Shown piece after piece: positions 1 through 5,204 of a stretch of 37,100 bases of DNA; position 1 is the stretch's first letter, and every line of letters begins with the position of its first letter. The notes under the pieces are model-generated. The model saw only the letters and a list, made by a program, of their open reading frames with translations, had not been told where the DNA came from and made no database searches. Source of the stretch: a virus; the IMG/VR virus record IMGVR_UViG_3300043540_000945, positions 1 through 37,100 of that record, one strand, 5' to 3'. The translations under genes and the position numbers were made by a program.

Positions 1-1236
1 ATGGCTAAAGTAGCATCCCTTGTACGGTACGCAAATCTACCGGGTCACGGCTGGCGTCGTGGCACCCTCATTCAATCCAAGAACGGTCGCATAAAGGATG
101 GCTGGATGCTCTACAACGGCACTGAGTTCGAGTGCCCGGATGGAACCTACCAGATTCGCCAGTACGACGGTGGCAAAGCGAAGTACACCAGCGTCGGCAA
201 CGACCTCGAACAGGCTCAGGCGGTACTCGACCAGCTTCAGGCGAAGGTACAGTACCAAGAGCTTGAAGTTAAGCTTGGGGTAAAGCTGCCCAACACTCCA
301 AAAGCCCCGGTGAAGACGCTGACCACCCTCCGTGAGGCGTTCACCAAGAAATATGCTCACGGCTCCTCCGACACCATCTACAACTACACCGAAATCCCCA
401 AGGAGTTCGTGAAGCTGATGACGGCTGCGGAGAAGACCACGCCCGACCAGTTGACCGAGGACGATGTGATTGCCTTCGACCGCCACTTGGAGTCGCTCGG
501 CAACTCGAAGACGACCCGCTCCGGTCGCTACGTCACCCTCCGCTGCTTCCTCCGCTACTGCGGTCTCGACCTCCAGAAACTCATCAGCCCGGAGTGGAAC
601 CTGAAGCTGAAGAAGAAGCCGAAGCTCGAAGTCGAGAACTACTCCGAGGAGGAGTTGACCAAGTTGTACGCTGCCTCGTCCGAGCGTCACCGCCTCATCT
701 GGATGACCTACCGAATGCTCGGTCTGCGTGAGGAAGAGTTGGCGTTCGCCGAGTGGGCTGACGTGGACTTGGAGAATGGCATCTGGACGGTTCGCTTCAA
801 GCCAAAGGGCAGCTACGATTGGAACCCCGAACTGGAGTGGAAGTCGAAGGACTCCGAAGAGCGTGACATCCCGATTCCGGCGAAGCTGCTGGACGAACTC
901 AAAGCTCTGCGGAAGTACAACAAGTCCGCTCGTTTCGTGTTTCCCACCCGTGGCGGTCGTCCGGACATCAAGCTGTTAAAGGCACTGAAGAGCGACTGGC
1001 GTGAAGCAGGTCTCAACTGCGGCCACTGCCGTGGATGCGTTGAGCGTGGCGAGTGCTCGAAGGCGAAGATTAAGACTTTCAGAAGCACCTACCTGACCAC
1101 GATGCTTCGCCACTGCAAGTCGAGCCGTGACGTACAACGTCTGGCTGGTCACTCCTCGCTGACCACGACGGAGCGTTACCTTCGTCCTGCTGGGATGGAG
1201 AGCCTACAGGCAGCAGCGAACGCTGCCTTCGCCTAG
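1..1236 (+). CDS. int: Tyrosine recombinase (phage integrase)
   Basis: Site-specific recombinase expected to integrate and excise the phage. The 411-residue protein has an N-terminal arm-binding-like region, a SAM-like core-binding domain (about 105-200) and a C-terminal catalytic domain. Catalytic candidates are R243 (in GLREEEL), a lysine near 281-283, R361 (in KTFR, where the usual first histidine of HxxR is a lysine), H384 (in LAGHSS) and nucleophile Y393 (in ERYLRP). A cluster C340-x2-C343-x2-C346-x5-C352 sits just before the R361 motif and could bind a metal; from memory, similar inserts occur in acidobacterial integrases. The window begins at the ATG, so its promoter is not visible. 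Its TAG overlaps the TAG of the opposing gene in the palindrome CTAG. Confidence 0.93.
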   Translation: MAKVASLVRYANLPGHGWRRGTLIQSKNGRIKDGWMLYNGTEFECPDGTYQIRQYDGGKAKYTSVGNDLEQAQAVLDQLQAKVQYQELEVKLGVKLPNTPKAPVKTLTTLREAFTKKYAHGSSDTIYNYTEIPKEFVKLMTAAEKTTPDQLTEDDVIAFDRHLESLGNSKTTRSGRYVTLRCFLRYCGLDLQKLISPEWNLKLKKKPKLEVENYSEEELTKLYAASSERHRLIWMTYRMLGLREEELAFAEWADVDLENGIWTVRFKPKGSYDWNPELEWKSKDSEERDIPIPAKLLDELKALRKYNKSARFVFPTRGGRPDIKLLKALKSDWREAGLNCGHCRGCVERGECSKAKIKTFRSTYLTTMLRHCKSSRDVQRLAGHSSLTTTERYLRPAGMESLQAAANAAFA

Positions 1237-1427
1237 AACTGACGGGAGCGTAACCACTCGGCGGTTGTCTTCGGGTTTAACCGAATGCAGCCGCCGATTC
1301 TTATTGCGGGGAGTTTCTTCTTGGATACGTAACGGTACAGGGTCTTAGTTGAGACCTGTGTGATGTCGGAAAGCTCCTCTACCGTGAGGCACCGACCCCA
1401 ACCCTCGACCTTTTCAATGATGTCCAC
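1233..1427 (-). CDS. Excisionase-like MerR/HTH_17 DNA-binding protein
   Basis: A 64-residue protein of the small excisionase or DNA-binding family. It reads LTVEELSDITQVSTKTLYRYVSKK followed by LPAIRIGGCIRLN and a final EWLRSRQ helix, the usual layout of a winged HTH_17 domain. It lies tail to tail with the integrase, so it probably controls integration direction. The start is GTG at 1427, placed directly after TATTAC-ATAGGT with no Shine-Dalgarno sequence, which suggests a leaderless message. An alternative role is a general small repressor. Confidence 0.75.
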   Translation of the reverse strand: MDIIEKVEGWGRCLTVEELSDITQVSTKTLYRYVSKKKLPAIRIGGCIRLNPKTTAEWLRSRQF

Positions 1428-1464
1428 ACCTATGTAATACCGAAGGAAAGGTGATTTTGGCCGG
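1428..1464 (-). promoter_or_regulatory. Class 2 promoter motif before the excisionase-like gene
   Basis: On the minus strand CCGGCCAAAA is followed after exactly 15 nt by TATTAC-ATAGGT and then the GTG start codon. The same arrangement with the same spacing occurs at 4864-4899 and 32458-32494. TATTAC would be a -10 box; taking GGCCAA as the upstream hexamer gives a 17-nt spacer. Confidence 0.65.
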
Positions 1465-1465
1465 A

Positions 1466-1498
1466 ATAAAAATGGGGGCGGTCATGTCAGCCGCCCCA
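1466..1498 (-). terminator. Rho-independent terminator, leftward
   Basis: On the minus strand GGGGCGG, a 9-nt loop and CCGCCCC form a strong stem, followed by CATTTTTATT. It lies about 40 nt downstream of a class 1 promoter motif with no coding frame between them, so it appears to end a short RNA. Confidence 0.75.
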
Positions 1499-1535
1499 CT
1501 TAGGAGAAACAGAAGATTTACACGTTCTGTCTACC
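1466..1535 (-). ncRNA. Candidate small RNA with anti-Shine-Dalgarno segment
   Basis: Leftward unit made of a class 1 promoter motif (1531-1563), a 5' hairpin (ACAGAA/TTCTGT, arms at 1525-1530 and 1509-1514), a linker reading TTTCTCCTAAG (1509-1499 on the minus strand) and a terminator. Length would be about 70 nt. No start codon with a useful frame lies inside. The linker is perfectly complementary over 11 nt to CTTAGGAGAAA at 7115-7125, the ribosome-binding site of the first rightward early gene, and over 10 nt to that of the leftward gene starting at 3361. Alternative reading: on the plus strand the same bases look like a hairpin plus Shine-Dalgarno leader with no ATG after it. Confidence 0.5.
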
Positions 1536-1563
1536 TATGGGTTCGGTAGTTGTTTTCTTACGC
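1531..1563 (-). promoter_or_regulatory. Class 1 promoter motif driving the candidate small RNA
   Basis: Minus-strand match in full 33-bp register: GCGT, 9 nt, ACTACC, 6 nt, ATAGGTAG. It is followed by a hairpin and a terminator rather than a gene. Confidence 0.65.
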
Positions 1564-1595
1564 TGAATATTTTTCAGGGTGTATACTCCGGGCTT

Positions 1596-1799
1596 ATGAA
1601 CCTCGACCAAATAGTAAGTGAACTCCAGAAGGAGAGGCAGAGGATTGACGCTGCCCTCAAAGCGTTAACGGGTGGTACCGCGTCGGCTCCGACGAAGAAG
1701 GGGGGGTATGTCGGAGGCGACTCGGGAGAAGCTCCGCAAGATAGCAAAGGCCAGATGGGCGGAGCGGAAGAAAGCAGCCAAGGGGAAGAAGGGAGCTAA
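1596..1799 (+). pseudogene. Small acidobacterial-type protein, probably frameshifted at a G7 run
   Basis: As written the frame gives 67 residues: MNLDQIVSELQKERQRIDAA and a T/K-rich linker, then an atypical G/E/S-rich tail. At the run of seven G (1700-1706) the +1 frame continues as GGMSEATREKLRKIAKARWAERKKAAKGKKGAK. That basic stretch matches my memory of a common family in which an N-terminal I-x-x-L coiled helix precedes an arginine- and lysine-rich RWAxxKKA tail. A six-G run would join the two halves in one frame. Either this is a disrupted gene, an assembly homopolymer error, or slippage is used. Upstream, TATACT lies 8 nt before the ATG with no Shine-Dalgarno sequence. Function unknown; possibly nucleic-acid binding. 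Confidence 0.55.
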
Positions 1800-1988
1800 G
1801 CTCCCTTCGTTGTCCTCACTTGCCAGCCACAGCCCCTCCAGTTCAATCACCTGCATGTCGGCGGGTGCTTTGATGCTCCGCATACATTCAATGGCGAAAC
1901 GACAGCGGCTGTTGTAGTCCATGTACGGGCTGGGCTTCCCTACCCGCTTTACTCTAGTCCGTTGCTTTGGTGAATCTTCCATTTTCAT
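1665..1988 (-). CDS. Hypothetical protein at the end of the leftward operon
   Basis: A 107-residue frame beginning MKMEDSPKQRTRVKRVGKPS. The first 60 or so residues look like a normal soluble small protein; the remainder is antisense to the plus-strand gene at 1596 and may be a run-on. It starts inside the end of the preceding leftward gene with GGAAGAGGG just upstream, so translation is probably coupled. No family recognised. Confidence 0.5.
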   Translation of the reverse strand: MKMEDSPKQRTRVKRVGKPSPYMDYNSRCRFAIECMRSIKAPADMQVIELEGLWLASEDNEGSLAPFFPLAAFFRSAHLAFAILRSFSRVASDIPPLLRRSRRGTTR

Positions 1989-2250
1989 CCCTCTTCCACT
2001 TCTTGGTTCGTTTCAGGCTTACCTTCAGGTCGTTCCATGTCCGCTTGGCAGACTTGGACATCTTCTTCCGGGTCTCCGGCTTGTGCTTCTTCCCCTTCCA
2101 GTCGCCTCGTGGGCCGGAGAACGGGTGTTTACCTCTCGCTCGTCCTCCGGCACTACGGGAGCATCGGTAGGAGCAGAAGCGTCCTGAGCCAAACTTCCCG
2201 TAGTGCCACATCCGGCACTTGGGGTTCTCGCATGGACGACCGTTATGCAT
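1954..2250 (-). CDS. Small zinc-finger protein with NUMOD3-like motif
   Basis: 98 residues. The N-terminal half carries C-x4-C and a second pair in GSGRFCSYRCSRS, an FCS-type treble-clef or zinc-ribbon pattern. It is followed by GKKHKPETRKKMSKSAKRTW, which resembles the NUMOD3 helix found in homing endonucleases and DNA-binding proteins. No nuclease core is visible, so a DNA-binding or regulatory role is more likely than cleavage. The start overlaps the previous gene's end by 8 nt (ATGCATAA), indicating translational coupling. A related finger with the same YGSGRFC core is encoded at 4497-4832. Confidence 0.65.
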   Translation of the reverse strand: MHNGRPCENPKCRMWHYGKFGSGRFCSYRCSRSAGGRARGKHPFSGPRGDWKGKKHKPETRKKMSKSAKRTWNDLKVSLKRTKKWKRDENGRFTKATD

Positions 2251-2740
2251 TCATCCACGCTTCGAGGCATTTGTAGATGTACTTCTTGCCTGTGTCGTAC
2301 ATCTCGTCGGTCATACCCTTCTCGCCCTTCTCGTACAGGGCTTCGAGCTTCTCAAGCTCCTTCTGTACCTGTGAGGGTGACATCGGCTTAATCGGGTGGG
2401 CTTCCGGCTTTGGTTCTTCCGGCTTGGTCACCTTGATAGGGGCGAGACCACGGGTGGTGGCACAGAGGACAGCGGAACCACTGCGAATCTCCCCGGTGGG
2501 TTCCACCAGTCCGAACTTCTTCAACTCGGTGCCACGACCGCTGACGGTGTTGAAGGGCACGCCCATCATTTGGGCGACTTCCTTCATCGACAAACCGTTG
2601 TGCTCGATGATGAGGTTGAGCACCTGACTACGCTGCTGCTCACGGTCTTGCATGTTGCGACGATTGGCAGCACGGCTCTGCTCATTGCCTTGGTGCTTGT
2701 TACTGCATGGGTCAATAATCTTTTCAATCAGAGTATTCAT
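2243..2740 (-). CDS. Winged-helix DNA-binding regulator
   Basis: 165 residues. Residues about 36-95 (QRSQVLNLIIEHNGLSMKEV, then MMGVPFNTVSGRGTELKKFG) form a clear helix-turn-helix followed by a wing, as in MarR-like or HTH_24-type proteins. The C-terminal third is a proline/lysine linker followed by a charged helix (QKELEKLEALYEKGEKG) that could mediate oligomerisation. The start has a good ribosome-binding site, GAGGAG, 9 nt before the ATG. It sits mid-operon among other small helix-turn-helix genes, so it is probably part of the lysogeny or early control circuit. The exact target is not evident. Confidence 0.75.
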   Translation of the reverse strand: MNTLIEKIIDPCSNKHQGNEQSRAANRRNMQDREQQRSQVLNLIIEHNGLSMKEVAQMMGVPFNTVSGRGTELKKFGLVEPTGEIRSGSAVLCATTRGLAPIKVTKPEEPKPEAHPIKPMSPSQVQKELEKLEALYEKGEKGMTDEMYDTGKKYIYKCLEAWMNA

Positions 2741-2796
2741 TCTGAGTCTCCTCGTTATCTCGTGACCAGTTCACGGAGACCCTTCAATCAGTTCGG

Positions 2797-3003
2797 TTAA
2801 TCCACCAACTCCGTCACAGCGAAGCGACGGTAGCCGATGAGGAACACTTTGTTGGTTTCTTCCAGACGCTGAAGACAGGTATGAACGGTTCGGAGTGGAA
2901 TGTTCAACTGTGCGGAGATGTGGATACAGGCGGTCTCAACGAACCCATCGCCATCGGCGTGGGACTTGAACCACTCGTATACCTTCATGTCGTTACTGTT
3001 CAT
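2797..3003 (-). CDS. Small winged-helix protein
   Basis: 68 residues: MNSNDMKVYEWFKSHADGDG leads into ISAQLNIPLRTVHTCLQRLEETNKVFLIGYRRF, which reads as a complete winged helix with recognition helix and short wing. It overlaps the preceding gene's 3' end by 11 nt and is followed 56 nt later by the next regulator gene. Probable DNA-binding regulator of unknown target. Confidence 0.65.
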   Translation of the reverse strand: MNSNDMKVYEWFKSHADGDGFVETACIHISAQLNIPLRTVHTCLQRLEETNKVFLIGYRRFAVTELVD

Positions 3004-3220
3004 GGCTCACCTTCTTGGCGGCTGGGGAACCACTGCCACGGGGACGGCTGCACCCGTGCTCCTTGGCGATGCGTGCCACCTGTGTGGGGTTGAGACCAAG
3101 CTTGTAACCGATTTCCGTATAGCTCTGGTTCGGGAACGCCTTGATGTGGTTGACCACCATTGCTGCGAAGTCATCCTTCAGGCGTTTAAGCTCGGCGTTA
3201 AGTTTTTCCTTGCGGGTCAT
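2993..3220 (-). CDS. Small helix-turn-helix protein, paralogue 1
   Basis: 75 residues, with a basic N-terminal helix and then VNHIKAFPNQSYTEIGYKLG and LNPTQVARIAKEHGCSR, a helix-turn-helix. The same pattern (I-K-x-x-P-x-x-S/T-Y-x-x-I-x-x-x-x-x-V/L, then x-R-x-A-x-x-x-G-I/C-x-R) occurs in the proteins at 5718-5927 and 32511-32732. The start lies directly against the stop of the upstream gene. Likely DNA-binding protein of the early regulatory set. Confidence 0.7.
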   Translation of the reverse strand: MTRKEKLNAELKRLKDDFAAMVVNHIKAFPNQSYTEIGYKLGLNPTQVARIAKEHGCSRPRGSGSPAAKKVSHEQ

Positions 3221-3361
3221 CTAGTTCACCTCGGTGTTGTCGTCATCCACATCAATCATGTAGTCGGGGTCGATGACGAACTGGTAGCGGGACAGGTTGT
3301 TGGTGTGGTTGGACTCGGAATCCATCAGGGTCAGGATGTCCTCTTGCGAATAGTTGCTCAT
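3221..3361 (-). CDS. First gene of the leftward operon, 46-residue acidic protein
   Basis: A short frame, MSNYSQEDILTLMDSESNHT and onward, ending in the strongly acidic tail DVDDDNTEVN. The ATG is preceded by CTTAGGAGAAG at good spacing and by a hairpin leader and class 1 promoter motif, so expression is well supported although no family is recognised. It may be an inhibitor or adaptor of a host protein, but this is a guess based only on size, charge and position. Confidence 0.7.
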   Translation of the reverse strand: MSNYSQEDILTLMDSESNHTNNLSRYQFVIDPDYMIDVDDDNTEVN

Positions 3362-3370
3362 AGTTTGCTT

Positions 3371-3397
3371 CTCCTAAGGAGGGCGTTCACACCCTCT
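3371..3397 (-). promoter_or_regulatory. Leader hairpin and ribosome-binding site of the leftward operon
   Basis: Just after the promoter motif the message folds as GAGGGTG-tgaa-CGCCCTC (arms 3390-3396 and 3379-3385), then reads CTTAGGAGAAG (AGGAG at 3371-3375). The rightward operon leader at 7100-7125 has the same layout with a different stem sequence. Confidence 0.6.
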
Positions 3398-3430
3398 CTA
3401 CCTATGGGTGTGATATTGCAAACTTTGCAC
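3398..3430 (-). promoter_or_regulatory. Class 1 promoter motif of the leftward operon
   Basis: Minus-strand match in 33-bp register: GTGC, 9 nt, AATATC, 6 nt, ATAGGTAG. It lies back to back with the rightward motif at 3469-3499, so the pair forms a divergent control region. Confidence 0.65.
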
Positions 3431-3468
3431 ATTCATTAGCGATGGGATTTTTCGGGTTTAGCTTATCG

Positions 3469-3499
3469 GCGTATGCCAGCCAATACAGAACCCTTAGGT
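3469..3499 (+). promoter_or_regulatory. Class 1 promoter motif directly abutting a start codon
   Basis: GCGT, 9 nt, AATACA, 6 nt, TTAGGT, then ATG at 3500. The register is identical to the other sites. It overlaps an upstream in-frame ATG at 3473, which argues for starting the gene at 3500. Confidence 0.65.
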
Positions 3500-3946
3500 A
3501 TGAAGCGAATGAGCCATGAGCAACGCCGGAAGCGTCGGATGGAGGTGCTGAAACTCCTCAAGGCTGGTGTGCCTATTGACGACGTTGCCAAGAAGTTCGG
3601 CCTGTCTCCGGGCTACATCCGTGTGGTAATCCGTGACCCGCACATCAAACGTGTTCGCAAGCCGTGGAACAAAGCTAACGCTAAGAAGTACACCGACGAA
3701 CAACGGGAGCAGAACCTGAAGGACGCTCGTGATAAGTTCGATGAATGGCGTGCCAAACACCTGAAGACCTGTGCCGACCTGCCGGGTGGTGAATGCTGCC
3801 CGTCCTGCCATGATGACCAAGGACTCTACCTGCTCGAAGTGAAGGGTATGTGCTGGTACATCTGCTGCGAGAAGCTCCACGCCAACTACGAGAAGCTTGG
3901 GTACAAGACGAAGACAATTCTGTACAGCCACGCAACCTGCTTCTAA
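3500..3946 (+). CDS. Helix-turn-helix protein with C-terminal cysteine cluster
   Basis: 148 residues from ATG 3500; an ATG at 3473 would lie inside the promoter motif. The N-terminus is basic (MKRMSHEQRRKRRMEVLKLL), followed by AGVPIDDVAKKFGLSPGYIR, a helix-turn-helix of the resolvase or HTH_23 type. A charged middle (DEQREQNLKDARDKFDEW) is followed by C-A-D-L-P-G-G-E-C-C-P-S-C and a later C-W-Y-I-C-C, which could form a zinc-binding fold. Transcribed opposite to the leftward operon and ended by a strong hairpin at 3950-3990. No Shine-Dalgarno sequence is present. Probably a regulator; it is the natural counterpart of the leftward operon in a switch, but that is inference. Confidence 0.65.
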   Translation: MKRMSHEQRRKRRMEVLKLLKAGVPIDDVAKKFGLSPGYIRVVIRDPHIKRVRKPWNKANAKKYTDEQREQNLKDARDKFDEWRAKHLKTCADLPGGECCPSCHDDQGLYLLEVKGMCWYICCEKLHANYEKLGYKTKTILYSHATCF

Positions 3947-3949
3947 AAG

Positions 3950-3990
3950 TAAGAGCCGGGTGGAGAAAGAGTTAAGCCACCCGGCTCTTA
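3950..3990. terminator. Hairpin terminator between convergent genes
   Basis: A perfect 13-bp stem (AAGAGCCGGGTGG and its complement) with a 13-nt loop. On the minus strand it is followed by CTTACTTTTAG, so the better U-tract is leftward; it may act in both directions between the genes ending at 3946 and 4011. Confidence 0.7.
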
Positions 3991-4010
3991 GTGTGTGATG
4001 GGTGTACCGA

Positions 4011-4208
4011 CTATAGGCTTAGCGGAATGAGGAACCCACCACCCTCGTCAGGAGCACCGTTCTTGAACGTGAACCACGGTAGCGGAGGCTGGAGCTTTCG
4101 TTGCCCAATGGTAGGCACCGTCACGTTATCCGCCCTGACATCTTGTTGTGGGTTCGGATTGAGCGTCGGATTCCGCTCCCTCATCCTTACGGGTAGAGGC
4201 ACCCACAT
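4011..4208 (-). CDS. Hypothetical small protein
   Basis: 65 residues, MWVPLPVRMRERNPTLNPNP and onward, proline- and asparagine-rich, ending GGGFLIPLSL. No family recognised. Support comes from position: its stop is followed at once by the hairpin terminator. Against it, there is no clear ribosome-binding site for the first ATG. An alternative start at residue 9 has AAGG only 2 nt before it. Confidence 0.4.
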   Translation of the reverse strand: MWVPLPVRMRERNPTLNPNPQQDVRADNVTVPTIGQRKLQPPLPWFTFKNGAPDEGGGFLIPLSL

Positions 4209-4354
4209 AACTTGTTTGCAGCGAACTTCCGGACTATCGCTGCGGGTCTCGGTGTGGAAAGGTTATGGTCTGTTTTCCTCCGGAACCGAGGTACAAATAA
4301 GAACCCGGTATTTCAAATACCTCGCGCTACCTGATTTTTGGGTATTAGCTATAC

Positions 4355-4564
4355 ATGACCCCAGAAGACGCCTTCAGAGCCTCCCTGAGCCGCTACCACG
4401 AACGGGTGAGGGTCTCGGGTACCCGGAAGCCTCCGCTGCCTCCTATAAGCGAATCTAGGCGGCTACAAGCCAACCTAGAGCACGACCTCAAGTACGCTAA
4501 CGACCCGTGGTTCCGGCTTGAGCTACTGAAGCTTTCTTCCTCTTCGGAAGCCGACCAACTATAG
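4355..4564 (+). CDS. Hypothetical small protein, probably leaderless
   Basis: 69 residues, MTPEDAFRASLSRYHERVRV and onward, basic and helical in its first part, with a C-terminal LELLKLSSSSEADQL. No family recognised. Upstream, TATTAG lies 6 nt before the ATG with no Shine-Dalgarno sequence, the same geometry as the leaderless-looking gene at 1427. Its 3' end overlaps the convergent gene at 4497-4832 by 68 nt. Confidence 0.5.
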   Translation: MTPEDAFRASLSRYHERVRVSGTRKPPLPPISESRRLQANLEHDLKYANDPWFRLELLKLSSSSEADQL

Positions 4565-4832
4565 CCATGCGGTCACGCCACTTCTGCACCTCCTCCGGGT
4601 GCTTGCGGCGTTCCGCCCACATCCGCTGGGAAGCCTCACGAATCTTCTGCAACGCCTCCTCGGTCTGTTTCCTAGGCCCGTTGCGTGTCCACGGGTTGGA
4701 ATAGGCACGGGCACACTTCTTGTTGCAGAAGCGACCGGAACCATAGGTCTTGAGCATGGGTTTATGGCAGCGTTCGCAGATGCCCGGTTTGGCGTACTCG
4801 GAGAGCGGGATACGGGATGGGGTAATGGCCAT
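4497..4832 (-). CDS. Small zinc-finger protein, paralogue of the 1954-2250 product
   Basis: 111 residues from ATG 4832. Residues 19-48 give C-x2-C and a second pair in YGSGRFCNKKCARAYS, the same FCS-type finger seen in the leftward operon. A basic helical segment follows (EEALQKIREASQRMWAERRK), like a NUMOD3 or DNA-binding helix. The longer frame starting at 4910 would run through a promoter motif on the other strand and has no ribosome-binding site. TATTAG sits 5 nt before the chosen ATG, so the message may be leaderless. Likely nucleic-acid binding; function unknown. Confidence 0.6.
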   Translation of the reverse strand: MAITPSRIPLSEYAKPGICERCHKPMLKTYGSGRFCNKKCARAYSNPWTRNGPRKQTEEALQKIREASQRMWAERRKHPEEVQKWRDRMAIVGRLPKRKKASVAQAGTTGR

Positions 4833-4863
4833 ACAAACTAATACTGAGAATTTCAAAATAATT

Positions 4864-4899
4864 CCGGCCAAAATCGACCCGCCCCCGGTATTACATAGG
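4864..4899 (+). promoter_or_regulatory. Class 2 promoter motif driving a second candidate small RNA
   Basis: CCGGCCAAAA (4864-4873), exactly 15 nt, TATTAC-ATAGGT (4889-4900). No plausible gene follows; a terminator ends 61 nt later. Confidence 0.6.
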
Positions 4900-4961
4900 T
4901 GTACACCCAATGTACAATCTCGTTAGCCACCCCGGCTCAGAGTGTAGAGCCGGGGTTTTTT
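4899..4961 (+). ncRNA. Candidate small RNA, about 60 nt
   Basis: The short unit between the class 2 motif and a textbook terminator contains a 5' hairpin, TGTACA-cccaa-TGTACA (4900-4916), then a single-stranded linker (AATCTCGTTAGCCA) and the terminator hairpin. The layout (5' hairpin, linker, terminator) matches the candidate RNA at 1466-1535. No clear target found. Confidence 0.5.
4930..4961 (+). terminator. Rho-independent terminator, rightward
   Basis: CCCCGGCTC, 8-nt loop, GAGCCGGGG, then six T. Perfect 9-bp GC-rich stem. There is no rightward gene upstream within reach except the candidate small RNA. Confidence 0.9.
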
Positions 4962-5003
4962 ACTTGGCTCGGCTTTGCTAGAATCTACTCGCAATGCTCA
5001 CCT

Positions 5004-5078
5004 TCAGAGAATGGGTTCAAGACTGACGCCTTGTGTGGTAATCAGCCACTCGCCTACTTTGGTGATGGGCTTACTCAT
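5004..5078 (-). CDS. Possible 24-residue ORF
   Basis: MSKPITKVGEWLITTQGVSL and onward. Its ATG overlaps the preceding stop as ATGAGTAA and is preceded by GAGGAG in the upstream frame. Support is only the coupled arrangement; function unknown. Confidence 0.3.
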   Translation of the reverse strand: MSKPITKVGEWLITTQGVSLEPIL

Positions 5079-5169
5079 CTTCATTCTCCTCGGGAACTTC
5101 TCCCAGTAATTCTGCGAAAATCCAATCTATCGCTTCGTCCAGTTGCTCTTGATGGGGTAGAGACCCCAT
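5071..5169 (-). CDS. Possible 32-residue acidic ORF
   Basis: MGSLPHQEQLDEAIDWIFAE followed by LLGEVPEENEDE: a short amphipathic helix with an acidic tail. It overlaps the 25-residue frame upstream in another frame. The composition is protein-like, but no ribosome-binding site is clear. Confidence 0.35.
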   Translation of the reverse strand: MGSLPHQEQLDEAIDWIFAELLGEVPEENEDE

Positions 5170-5204
5170 TGCGGCATCGGTTCAAACTTGCGGGTCTCGG
5201 TCAT
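5127..5204 (-). CDS. Possible 25-residue ORF coupled to the replication-like gene
   Basis: MTETRKFEPMPQWGLYPIKS then NWTKR. The ATG overlaps the stop of the upstream gene (ATGA), the usual sign of coupling in this phage. No function can be assigned. Confidence 0.35.
   Translation of the reverse strand: MTETRKFEPMPQWGLYPIKSNWTKR

Noticed and set aside
3991-4458. Plus-strand gene of 155 codons
   Set aside because: No ribosome-binding site, cysteine- and arginine-rich mixed composition, and it runs across a promoter-like segment and the start of the better-supported gene at 4355.
2741-4914. Pairing of the second small RNA linker with the ribosome-binding site before ATG 2740
   Set aside because: Only seven consecutive bases (TAACGAG) match, which is expected by chance in a sequence of this length.
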